A stretch of DNA of 64,000 nucleotides. It comes from Intestinibacter bartlettii. GTDB lineage: Bacteria > Bacillota > Clostridia > Peptostreptococcales > Peptostreptococcaceae. The DNA lies in NCBI RefSeq assembly GCF_000154445.1, contig NZ_DS499566.1; one strand, 5' to 3'. Under the pieces are notes generated by a model, which ran no database searches, had not been told where the DNA came from, and saw only the letters and a program-made list of their open reading frames with translations. Below, one piece after another: positions 44,608 through 52,982 of the stretch (position 1 is the stretch's first letter; the number at the start of each line of letters is the position of its first letter). Both the position numbers and the translations under genes were made by a program.

Positions 44608-45105
44608 TTAAACCTCTATATATTTATTTCCACAGTATTCAATAAATCGAATTAAATCGCTGTATTTAATAGATAAAGTAGTTGTATTAAATTGTGGGTG
44701 TAAAAGAACATTTGTATCTTTGTTGTCTTTATCAAGTAAAACGATAACTTTATTAGACTCATCATTTACAACGCCAAGCGGAGTTACTGAACCTTTAGTT
44801 AATTTAAGCATTTCATATAACTTTTCCTCGCTTGCAAAACTAAGTCTTGTACTATTTATTTGATCTCTTAGCAATTTCAAATCAGCTTTTTTAGTATCTG
44901 TTATAAAATAAAGATAGTAATTTTTCTTTGTATCTTGTAAAAATAAATTCTTGCAACGAACCCCTTTTATTAAACCAGTCACACATGATTTTGCTTCTTC
45001 AGCAGTAAATACAGGTTTATGGTCGACTCTATCGTATTTTATATTTAATTTATCTAAAGTGCTATACACTTTTTCCTCAGTTTCATTTTTTAATATTTCT
45101 TGCAT
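44608..45105 (-). CDS. YbaK/PrdX-type aminoacyl-tRNA deacylase
   Basis: A 165-residue trans-editing deacylase of the YbaK/ProX family, which hydrolyses mischarged tRNA (for example Ala- or Cys-tRNA-Pro). Seen: VDHKPVFTAEEAKS, KGVRCKNLFLQDTKKNYYL (with the conserved Lys), and KGSVTPLGVVND, the family's G-x-x-x-P-x-G motif. The closest clostridial relatives are PrdX-like. No proline reductase genes are in the window. Confidence 0.88.
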   Translation of the reverse strand: MQEILKNETEEKVYSTLDKLNIKYDRVDHKPVFTAEEAKSCVTGLIKGVRCKNLFLQDTKKNYYLYFITDTKKADLKLLRDQINSTRLSFASEEKLYEMLKLTKGSVTPLGVVNDESNKVIVLLDKDNKDTNVLLHPQFNTTTLSIKYSDLIRFIEYCGNKYIEV

Positions 45106-45148
45106 GATACCCTCCTATTTTCCAAATAGATGTAACAATATTATAATA

Positions 45149-45186
45149 TAAAAAAGGGCAAATACAAAACTTTATTGTATTCACCC
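45149..45186 (-). terminator. Terminator of the minus-strand EamA gene
   Basis: GGGTGAATACAA pairs with TTGTATTTGCCC on the minus strand, followed by a T-run. Confidence 0.75.
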
Positions 45187-45192
45187 TAATTA

Positions 45193-46143
45193 TTAAGCTA
45201 TTTGATGATCCATATTATGTTGAAGTTTCATCGTACATAATATTGTATAGATTGAACCAGTTAATATAAATAAAATACCAATTATCATATTTACTGGGAT
45301 AACTTCTTTTAAAACTATAAACGCTAAGATTGGAGCGATTATAGGTTTAAAGAAGAATATAAGTGAAGTTGTATTTGCATCTGTGTATTCCATTGCTAAG
45401 AAGTAAAAACAATATCCCATTCCAGTTACACCGACAGCGATATAGATAAATACTGGTATGCTAGATAATGTGTATCCACTTAGTAGTGGAACGTTTGCAA
45501 ATGTATCGAGATTATTTGATATTAATAAGTCAGCAACACCGCTTATATGGCTTATAAATACAAGAAGCAAAAGTTCTAAGCTTCCAAATATAAAACTAAA
45601 GCAAGTTACAATAGTGCCTCCAAATTTCTGTGTAGATTTTTTTCCACAAACTCCGTAAAATGCAAATGTAAGTGCTGCTAATATTGTAAGTATAATACCT
45701 AAAACTGATAATTTAGTTGCAAATGGATTTATTATAAATAGGATTCCTATTATTTGTAGTATAAGTGCTATTATATTATGTTTGTAAATATTTGCTTTTA
45801 ATAATAAATGTGCAAAGAACAATACGAATATAGGATTGCAACTGAAAATTGAAGCAACGACAGATGCTTTTGTATGCATTACTGCGAGTTGATATAATAT
45901 CATACTTATTACTATGCATACAAATCCAAGCCAAGCAAATAGAAGTAAGTCCTTTTTTTCTAGTTTGACCTCGATAGCTTTTAAGTGTTTTATAGCAAAT
46001 GGTAATAAAACTAAACTGCCGACAAAAAAACGAGATACTGTCATTTGAATTGAATTGAAATTCCCCGCGACTAGTTTTAAAGATATTTCCATAGTGCTGA
46101 AAAAGAAAGTACTTAAAGCTATATATAAATATCCCTTTTTCAA
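45193..46143 (-). CDS. EamA/DMT-family transporter
   Basis: A ten-helix metabolite exporter with two EamA repeats (TMEISLKLVAGNFNSIQ in the first; MGYCFYFLAMEYTDANTTSL in the second). 316 residues from the TTG at 46143, which follows GGGGGTG; an upstream ATG at 46191 would place that site inside the gene. It ends in a short polar tail (MKLQHNMDHQIA). Substrate unknown; not a close copy of the exporter at 10925. Confidence 0.87.
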   Translation of the reverse strand: MKKGYLYIALSTFFFSTMEISLKLVAGNFNSIQMTVSRFFVGSLVLLPFAIKHLKAIEVKLEKKDLLLFAWLGFVCIVISMILYQLAVMHTKASVVASIFSCNPIFVLFFAHLLLKANIYKHNIIALILQIIGILFIINPFATKLSVLGIILTILAALTFAFYGVCGKKSTQKFGGTIVTCFSFIFGSLELLLLVFISHISGVADLLISNNLDTFANVPLLSGYTLSSIPVFIYIAVGVTGMGYCFYFLAMEYTDANTTSLIFFFKPIIAPILAFIVLKEVIPVNMIIGILFILTGSIYTILCTMKLQHNMDHQIA

Positions 46144-46274
46144 AGTGAACACCCCCATATTTATAGTAGTACTATAAAATTTTAAATGCAATAAATAAAC
46201 CTATGAAATATATAAATAGAAATAGGGCATAAATTATATATAAAATATATAGGATAAAATTTATGTATGAATTG

Positions 46275-46422
46275 TTTTATAACACATAGGAAATTATATT
46301 CATTTATAAATTATGATAAGTATAATTTCCGTTTATGTGTTTTTAGCACTTGGCGTAGCAAGTGCGATAACCTTCAAAGAAATCTACATCTTTAAGGTAT
46401 TTAGAATAAAGATTTCTTTATA
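46275..46422 (-). repeat. Dispersed palindromic repeat, copy B
   Basis: Read on the minus strand this matches copy A (24091-24206) in order: AAAGAAATCTTTATTCTAAA, CCTTAAAGATG, ATTTCTTTG, then CGGAAATTATA and ATGAATATAATTTCCTATGT, ending GTTATAAAA. It differs by an insert of about 35 bases holding a GC-rich hairpin GCACTTG/CAAGTGC (46347-46365). The first stem is a perfect 10 bp here. It fills much of the gap between the EamA and NSS genes. Confidence 0.65.
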
Positions 46423-46506
46423 TAGAGTGTTAGTGATTATTATGATAGAATATGATTATAGTAGAGTATTTTACTTGTATATACTTAAAAAAGGAGGAGG
46501 ATGTCG

Positions 46507-47838
46507 ATGTCAAATAATGAAAATAATGAAATACGCGACAGTTTTACATCGAAGACGGGATTTATACTTGCTTGTATAGGTTCTGCTGTTGGTATGGGGA
46601 ATATTTGGCTGTTCCCTTATAGAGTAGGTCAATTTGGAGGAGCTGCATTTTTAATTCCTTATATTATATTTATCGTGCTTTTGGGCTACACTGGTCTTAT
46701 GGGTGAGTTTGCATTTGGAAGGATGACTCAAACGGGGCCGATTGGTTCGTTTAAAAAAGCACTAGAAACTAGAAACAAAAGTTGGGGAGGATTTTTAGGA
46801 ATAATACCAGTTATAGGTGCATTTGGAATAGCTGTTGGATATGCAGTTGTAGTTGGATGGTTTTTAAGATTTTTAGGAGGATTTATAACAGGAAGTGCAA
46901 TGAGTGCAGCAGATAGTGGTGCTTATTTTGGAGAATTGGCAAGTCCTTTTGGAAGCATAATTTGGCATTTATTAGCGCTTATTTTAGTATCAATCGTACT
47001 TATTTCAGGAATATCTAAAGGTATCGAAACTATGAATAAAATAATGATGCCTGCATTTTATATACTATTTGTAATCGTTATGGTAAGAGTGTTTATGCTA
47101 GATGGAGCATTTGAAGGGATAAAATATTTAGTAGTTCCAAAATGGTCTTCTTTAATGGAGCCAAAAACTTGGATTTATGCCTTAGGTCAGGCATTTTTCT
47201 CACTTTCACTTGCTGGGTCTGGGATGATAGTTTATGGAAGTTATCTAAAACGAGATGTCGATATCATGTCTAGTGCAAAAAACACAGTAATATTTGATAC
47301 ATTGGGAGCATTTTTGGCTGGGCTTGTTATAATACCAGCAGTTTTTGCATTTAACCTAGACCCTGCATCAGGACCACCGCTTTTATTTATAACAATACCA
47401 TCAGTATTTAAATTGATGCCATTTGGTAGATTATTCGGAGTGATATTCTTTATATCTGTTTTATTCGCATCAATAACTTCTCTTATGAATTTATTAGAAG
47501 TTCCAATAGAAGCTGTGCAAAGTACATTTAAATTAAAAAGAAAGCTTTCTGTTTTTATAGTCGTGGGAGCTGCCTTTATATTTGGCTTATTTGCAGAAGA
47601 TGGAAATAATCTTGGAGTGCTTATGGACTTTGTATCAATTTATATAATCCCAATCGGGGCATTTATAGCAGCAGTTATGTTCTTCTGGGTTATTGGAATC
47701 GAAAAGGCAAAATGTGAGATAGAATGTGGTACAGATAAAAAACTAGGTAAACTATTCGAAATCAGCGCAAAATATGTTTTTGTATTTTTAACAATATTTG
47801 TATTTATCGCGGGAATCCTTTTAGGAGGAATAGGATAG
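46507..47838 (+). CDS. Sodium-dependent NSS-family symporter
   Basis: A neurotransmitter:sodium symporter-type amino acid transporter, 443 residues, eleven to twelve helices. The opening GFILACIGSAVGMGNIWLFP contains the unwound TM1 sodium/substrate site (GSAVGMGNIW), and SLAGSGMIVYGSY matches TM6. I prefer the ATG at 46507; AAGGAGGAGG is too close to the ATG at 46501. The substrate is probably an amino acid. The peptidase gene starts three bases after its stop. Confidence 0.9.
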   Translation: MSNNENNEIRDSFTSKTGFILACIGSAVGMGNIWLFPYRVGQFGGAAFLIPYIIFIVLLGYTGLMGEFAFGRMTQTGPIGSFKKALETRNKSWGGFLGIIPVIGAFGIAVGYAVVVGWFLRFLGGFITGSAMSAADSGAYFGELASPFGSIIWHLLALILVSIVLISGISKGIETMNKIMMPAFYILFVIVMVRVFMLDGAFEGIKYLVVPKWSSLMEPKTWIYALGQAFFSLSLAGSGMIVYGSYLKRDVDIMSSAKNTVIFDTLGAFLAGLVIIPAVFAFNLDPASGPPLLFITIPSVFKLMPFGRLFGVIFFISVLFASITSLMNLLEVPIEAVQSTFKLKRKLSVFIVVGAAFIFGLFAEDGNNLGVLMDFVSIYIIPIGAFIAAVMFFWVIGIEKAKCEIECGTDKKLGKLFEISAKYVFVFLTIFVFIAGILLGGIG

Positions 47839-47841
47839 AAT

Positions 47842-48588
47842 ATGGATGAGATAAAATTTAATTATGAAAATAAAAAGTTGCCTGTTGATGTTATATATAG
47901 AAATAGGAAGAGTGTGACAATAAAGGTTATGCCCAAAGATAAGATACAAATAATTGCCCCAAATAAAGTTTCAAAAGAGGTGATTGAGAAGATTCTTAAT
48001 AAAAATACAAATTGGATTTTATCTAAGTTAAATGGATTTAAGGATTTTGATGATTCTTTTATGAAGAGAAATTATGTTGATGATGAGGTTTATTATTATA
48101 TGGGTAAGCCGCGATATCTGAAGATAATAAAAGATAAAAATATCGATAATCAAAATAATAGAAACTATAACTATATAGAATTGAGAGGCGCCAATATTGA
48201 AATTAGAACAAATAATTGGGATAAGGATTATCTGAAAGAAAGCTTGAAGAAGTGGTATAAGATTCAAAGTGAAGAAGTCTTAATGGATAGAATAGATTTT
48301 TTAAGAAAAAGAAGCGAGGACTTTAGAAAAATTGAGCCGGAGATTGTTAAGGTCAAGGAGCAGAAAAAAATCTGGGGCAGTTGTAATACTAAAAAGACAA
48401 TATATATAAATTCAAAAATTTCGATGCTTCCAGTTGAGGCGATTGATTATATAATTGTGCACGAGTTTTGTCATATACTTCACATGAACCATTCAAAGGA
48501 ATTTTATAAAGCGATTGAAAAGATAATTCCAAATTATAAGGAAATAGTAGTGTGGTTAAAAGAAAATAATTATAAGTTTATCTTGTGA
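47842..48588 (+). CDS. YgjP-like metallopeptidase domain protein
   Basis: A 248-residue zinc peptidase-like protein of the DUF45/YgjP (M48-type) family. The metal motif is in IIVHEFCHILHMNHS (HExxH), with KIWGSCN and a Trp/Lys-rich C-terminus (VVWLKENNYK) typical of the family. Substrate unknown. It is coupled to the NSS symporter gene: its AGGAATAGG site lies within the symporter's end. Confidence 0.85.
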   Translation: MDEIKFNYENKKLPVDVIYRNRKSVTIKVMPKDKIQIIAPNKVSKEVIEKILNKNTNWILSKLNGFKDFDDSFMKRNYVDDEVYYYMGKPRYLKIIKDKNIDNQNNRNYNYIELRGANIEIRTNNWDKDYLKESLKKWYKIQSEEVLMDRIDFLRKRSEDFRKIEPEIVKVKEQKKIWGSCNTKKTIYINSKISMLPVEAIDYIIVHEFCHILHMNHSKEFYKAIEKIIPNYKEIVVWLKENNYKFIL

Positions 48589-48746
48589 TTATTAGTGATT
48601 ATTAATAATAGCTTTTTACTTTAAATCAAAAATTACAAATTTTGATTTAATTTTTAAAATTTTGTCTTCAATTATGAATTTTAAATCAATTAAAATTAAG
48701 TTTTTTGTGAATATGATAAATTTTCAAAAAACTTCCAAAAAACTGA

Positions 48747-48775
48747 TTGACTTTGAATGTTATAGTAAATATAAT
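48747..48775 (+). promoter_or_regulatory. Promoter of the ilv T-box leader
   Basis: TTGACT at 48747-48752, 17-base spacer, TATAAT at 48770-48775. Confidence 0.75.
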
Positions 48776-48805
48776 ATAACTATAATAAATGAGAAACAAA
48801 TAAAA

Positions 48806-49096
48806 GCTTTGACGGAGACAAAAATGTTCGTTAATTAATTACAGAGAGTCGGGATTGCTGAGAACCGATGTTAGTTTGAACATATAATGATCACTCCTAG
48901 CTTCCATGTTGAACGGGTGACTTATTAAATATGGACGTGTGCTAACGTTACATAGCTATAGTTAAGATTTGCTCTGACTAGAAAAATGAGGGATAGTCAT
49001 TTATTAGTATGGCTATAAATAAGGTGGTACCGCGGAATATAACTTTCGTCCTTATGAGTGATAAAGTGTTGCTTATATAGGAGAAAGTTTTTTTTA
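48806..49096 (+). promoter_or_regulatory. T-box leader, probably isoleucine-specific
   Basis: The conserved T-box sequence AAGGTGGTACCGCGG lies at 49021-49035, preceded by stem I with AGAGAG (48843-48848) and GCTGAGAACCGA, and followed by a terminator (ACTTTCGTCC with GGAGAAAGT, then Ts, 49041-49096). The likely specifier codon is ATC (48889-48891, before ACTCC), which would sense uncharged tRNA-Ile. It should let ilv genes be read when isoleucine is short. Confidence 0.93.
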
Positions 49097-49183
49097 TACT
49101 CAAAATTCCTATAAAGCTCACTAATTTGAAAAAAATTTAAAAAGGTTTAGTAAATTTCAAAGAATTTATAGGGGGTAAATATT

Positions 49184-49402
49184 ATGAAAAGAAACGTATA
49201 TGCAAAATTAAATCAAGGTATGGATTCATTTTTAAGAGTAGCCATGACATTAAGAAGAAAAGAATTATGTGTTGAACAAATAAGTATGAGTCAAGAAGAA
49301 TCAGGAATGTGGCTTACAATAAATGAAGATCAAACTTCATTAGAAGAAGTAGTAAACCATATGAGAAAATTATATGATGTTACTGATTTACAAGTTCAAT
49401 AA
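49184..49402 (+). CDS. Short ACT-domain acetolactate synthase subunit
   Basis: A 72-residue single ACT domain (FLRVAMTLRRKELCVEQISM...DLQVQ), the size of IlvM-type small subunits rather than the 160-residue IlvN. It probably gives feedback control to the acetolactate synthase encoded at 51074. It is the first gene after the T-box, behind TAGGGGGTA. ilvC follows 350 bases on with its own possible promoter. Confidence 0.82.
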   Translation: MKRNVYAKLNQGMDSFLRVAMTLRRKELCVEQISMSQEESGMWLTINEDQTSLEEVVNHMRKLYDVTDLQVQ

Positions 49403-49751
49403 TATAGAGAATAATCAAAATATTACAGCAATATAAGTTAAAAGACACTGGTGATATATGGTTTTTGCTTAAAAAGTCAAAATATTATAATAAAACGAAA
49501 ATTTCGACAACAAAAGAAAATATATTGAAAAAATGGTAAAATCATATATAATACTTATCAACAGCAATGTATTAAAAAAATAATGTATAAAAGCTAAAAT
49601 GATATAAAAAATAAAAAAATATGATAATAAACCTTAATATACAAAATATAAAATTGTATAAGGTTTAAATAAATAAAGAGGATAATCTATTTTTATAGTT
49701 TTATCAATAAAAATAATTAATATATATAAATAACAAGGGGGATTTTCAGAG
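49403..49751 (+). other. ilvC leader region with candidate promoter
   Basis: TTGAAA at 49525-49530 and TATAAT at 49547-49552 (16-base spacer) form a possible separate promoter for ilvC. An imperfect inverted repeat AACCTTAATATAC/GTATAAGGTT lies at about 49630-49666. No gene or T-box is seen here. Confidence 0.5.
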
Positions 49752-50741
49752 ATGAGAATGTTTTATGACAAAGATGTAAGTATGGACGCATTAAAAGGGA
49801 AAAAAGTTGCAATACTAGGATATGGTAGTCAAGGCCATGCACATGCACAAAATTTAAGAGATAGTGGTGTAGATGTAGTAGTTGGTTTACATGATGGATC
49901 AAAATCAGCAGCTAGAGCTAAAGAAGATGGATTCGAAGTATTAAGTGTTGCAGATGCTACTAAAGCAGGGGATGTTGTAATGTGCTTATTACCAGACGAA
50001 GTTCAAAGAATAGTATATGCTGAAAGTATAAAAGATAATTTAAAAGAAGGTCAAACACTAGCATTTGCTCATGGATTTAATATACATTTTGGATATATAA
50101 CTCCACCAGAATATGTAGACGTTATAATGGTTGCTCCGAAAGGACCAGGTCACTTAGTAAGAAGCGTATATAAAGAAGGAAGCGGTGTTCCAGATTTATT
50201 TGCAGTATACCAAAACTACACTGGAAAAGCTGAAGAAACAGTTTTAGCTTATGCAAAAGGTATAGGTGGTACTAGAGCTGGTGTTCTTGAAACTACATTC
50301 AAAGAAGAAACTGAAACAGATTTATTTGGTGAACAAGCTGTTCTTTGCGGTGGTTGCGAAGAATTAATAAAAGCAGGCTTTGAGACTTTAGTAGATGCTG
50401 GATACCAACCAGAAATAGCTTACTTCGAATGTTTACATGAAATGAAATTAATAGTTGACTTAATGTATGAAGGTGGACTTGAAAGAATGAACTATTCAGT
50501 AAGTGAAACTGCTGAATATGGTGGATATGTATCAGGTAAAAAAGTTATAGGTGAAGCTTCAAAAACTGCAATGAAAGAAGTATTAGCTGATATACAAAGC
50601 GGTAAATTCGCTAAAGACTTCATAGCTGAAAGTGAAAGCGGATGCAAAAAATTCCATGCAATGAGAGAAGAACAATACAGTTCTCAAATATCTGAAACAG
50701 GTAGACAATTAAGAAGCATGATGACTTTCTTAAAAAAATAA
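49752..50741 (+). CDS. ilvC: Ketol-acid reductoisomerase
   Basis: Second enzyme of valine/isoleucine synthesis, NADPH-dependent. 329 residues, class I. The Rossmann motif GYGSQGHAHAQNL, VAPKGPGHLVR and the metal Glu residues in TETDLFGEQAVLCGG and ECLHEMKLIVDLMYEGG are intact. Behind AAGGGGGAT. Its last codons and stop overlap a 16-base tandem duplication. Confidence 0.96.
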   Translation: MRMFYDKDVSMDALKGKKVAILGYGSQGHAHAQNLRDSGVDVVVGLHDGSKSAARAKEDGFEVLSVADATKAGDVVMCLLPDEVQRIVYAESIKDNLKEGQTLAFAHGFNIHFGYITPPEYVDVIMVAPKGPGHLVRSVYKEGSGVPDLFAVYQNYTGKAEETVLAYAKGIGGTRAGVLETTFKEETETDLFGEQAVLCGGCEELIKAGFETLVDAGYQPEIAYFECLHEMKLIVDLMYEGGLERMNYSVSETAEYGGYVSGKKVIGEASKTAMKEVLADIQSGKFAKDFIAESESGCKKFHAMREEQYSSQISETGRQLRSMMTFLKK

Positions 50742-50766
50742 TTGGTAAATAAAATAATTGGTAAAT
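50735..50766 (+). repeat. 16-bp tandem duplication at the ilvC stop
   Basis: AAAATAATTGGTAAAT occurs twice in succession, the first copy containing the ilvC stop codon. Looks like a recent slippage duplication. Confidence 0.8.
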
Positions 50767-51073
50767 AATTAGAGCTTTTAATATAAAAATTTAAGTATTA
50801 TCTCATGTAGTTTCGGAATATTGGTAAAATTAAGAGGGATAATACTTAAATACTCTTAAATAGATAATTTTAAAACTTGGTAAAAATAATTAATAATCGA
50901 TATTATAAAAAAATAAAAAATAGATAACTTTAAATAAAATTTTAACTTGGAAAAATAATTAATGCAATAACTGAAAACTAATAAATAACAGAGGCAAATA
51001 AAATGAAAATACGGAATTTCTTATAATGACTAAAGTTTATATGACGAAAATATTTTAAGGGGGACGAGTCAAG
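50767..51073 (+). other. ilvC-ilvB gap
   Basis: An AT-rich stretch with one recognisable structure: AAGTATTATCTC (from about 50792) and GGGATAATACTT (to about 50850) form a long-loop hairpin without a clear T-run. TTGGTAAA-like words recur. The AAGGGGGA site at 51057 belongs to ilvB. No gene is seen. Confidence 0.5.
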
Positions 51074-52756
51074 ATGCAAGGTGCTAATCTAATAATAGAA
51101 TGTCTAATAAAAGAAGGCGTAACCACTATGTTTGGTTATCCAGGAGGTACTGTAATACCTATATACGACGCATTATACGATTATACAGACAAAATAAAAC
51201 ATATTAGGACATCACACGAACAAGGTGCTGTTCATGCGGCAGATGGATATGCGAGAACTTCTGGAAAAACAGGTGTATGCGTAATAACATCAGGCCCAGG
51301 AGCTACAAATGCAGTTACTGGAATAGCCACTGCATATATGGATTCATCACCTCTTGTCATAATATCAGGGCAAGTTGGAACAAGTCTTCTTGGTAAAGAC
51401 ACATTCCAAGAAATAGACATAACAGGGGTGACTTACTCTATAACAAAACATAATTTCTTAGTTAGAAAATTAGAGGACCTTCCTAACATAATAAGAGAAG
51501 CGTTTATAATCGCAAATGAAGGAAGAAAAGGTCCAGTTCTTATAGATATACCTAAAAACTTACAAGTTACAGATTTAGATTACAACATGGACGATTATGT
51601 GCCATCATGTCAAAATAAAAAAACAAAAGACGAATTCCAAATAAAAGAAGAAAATGAAACTAAAAGCAAATTACAGGGTGCTGCTAATTTAATAAAACAA
51701 TCTCAAAGACCTATAATATACGCAGGTGGAGGAGTAAAATCAGTAGATCAGTATAAACTACTAAAAGAATTTGCACAAAAAATAAATACGCCAGTACTAA
51801 ATACGCTTATGGGGCTTGGCGGAATAGATAGAGCAAATCCGCTTTCTTTCGGACTTGTAGGAATGCACGGAAGCAGAGAAGCAAATTTAGCTATATCAAA
51901 TTCAGATTTAGTTATATCTATAGGTGCTCGCTTTAGTGATAGAGTAATAGGAAACAAAGATGAATTTGCAAAAAATGCAAAAGTAATACAAATAGACATA
52001 GATTCATCAGAAATGAGCAAAAATATCCAAGCCGAAATAGAATTAGTGGGAGATTTAAGTGACGTGCTTAGTGGTCTTTTAGAAAAAGTAGAAGAAAAAG
52101 ACAACACAGCATGGTTAAAAGAAATAGATGGATTTAAAGACACTGGTCATAAAATAGACGAAAAGGCATTCCATCCGAAAAATATATTAGAAGCATTTAA
52201 TAAAAAATTAGGAAGCAAAAACACAACAGTAGTCACAGACGTCGGCCAACATCAAATGTGGACAGCACAATACTGGCAATTTGAAGAAGGAAGAAGCTAT
52301 ATAACATCAGGTGGACTAGGCACAATGGGATTTGGTCTAGGAGGAGCAATAGGAACAAAATTAGGAACTCCAGAAAAAAACGTGTTATTAGTAACAGGAG
52401 ACGGTAGCTTTAAAATGAACTGCAATGAACTTGCAACAGTTGCAACACAAAATCTTCCTATAGTAATACTATTATTCAACAACAATGCACTAGGAATGGT
52501 TAGACAATGGCAAAACTTATTCTCAGATAAGAGATATTCAGAAACAGATATATACGATAAAACAGATTACATAATGCTTGCAAATGCATATGGAATCGAA
52601 GGTCACAAAGCACAAAATCTAGAGGAATTAAACGAAATACTAGGTAGTTTAATATTAGACAAACCAGTATTTGTGGAATGTAAAATAGATCACGATATAA
52701 ACGTGTTCCCAATCGTTCCACCAAATGATAACCTACTTAATTTAATATGTAACTAA
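51074..52756 (+). CDS. ilvB: Acetolactate synthase large subunit
   Basis: The TPP-dependent first common enzyme of branched-chain amino acid synthesis. 560 residues: catalytic Glu in IRTSHEQGAVHAADGYAR, GYPGGTVIPIYD, the FAD-domain centre, and the TPP motif GDGSFKMNCNEL...NN. It works with the short ACT subunit at 49184. ilvD and leu genes are not in the window. Confidence 0.95.
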   Translation: MQGANLIIECLIKEGVTTMFGYPGGTVIPIYDALYDYTDKIKHIRTSHEQGAVHAADGYARTSGKTGVCVITSGPGATNAVTGIATAYMDSSPLVIISGQVGTSLLGKDTFQEIDITGVTYSITKHNFLVRKLEDLPNIIREAFIIANEGRKGPVLIDIPKNLQVTDLDYNMDDYVPSCQNKKTKDEFQIKEENETKSKLQGAANLIKQSQRPIIYAGGGVKSVDQYKLLKEFAQKINTPVLNTLMGLGGIDRANPLSFGLVGMHGSREANLAISNSDLVISIGARFSDRVIGNKDEFAKNAKVIQIDIDSSEMSKNIQAEIELVGDLSDVLSGLLEKVEEKDNTAWLKEIDGFKDTGHKIDEKAFHPKNILEAFNKKLGSKNTTVVTDVGQHQMWTAQYWQFEEGRSYITSGGLGTMGFGLGGAIGTKLGTPEKNVLLVTGDGSFKMNCNELATVATQNLPIVILLFNNNALGMVRQWQNLFSDKRYSETDIYDKTDYIMLANAYGIEGHKAQNLEELNEILGSLILDKPVFVECKIDHDINVFPIVPPNDNLLNLICN

Positions 52757-52769
52757 TTTGTTATTAATA

Positions 52770-52813
52770 AAAAAGAAGCATTGAAAAATATAATTTGTAA
52801 TGCTTCTTTTTTT
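52770..52813 (+). terminator. Terminator of ilvB
   Basis: AAAAAGAAGCATT pairs with AATGCTTCTTTTT, followed by Ts. Confidence 0.88.
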
Positions 52814-52982
52814 ACAAAAAGGCACACTCTTACAAGGCATTTAAGGTAAATGCTACTTAATAAATTCAATATTTAATGTAAAAATTAATAATTATTATTT
52901 TATAAACCTTAATTTATCAATATTAATAACCTTATTAAATAGTAATTGCGAATATAGTATATATCACCCTCCAAAACCACTG

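Noticed and set aside
46313..46579. 88-codon open frame ahead of the NSS symporter gene
   Set aside because: It lies inside the dispersed repeat and runs into the symporter gene in another frame; no ribosome-binding site and the composition is that of repeat arms.
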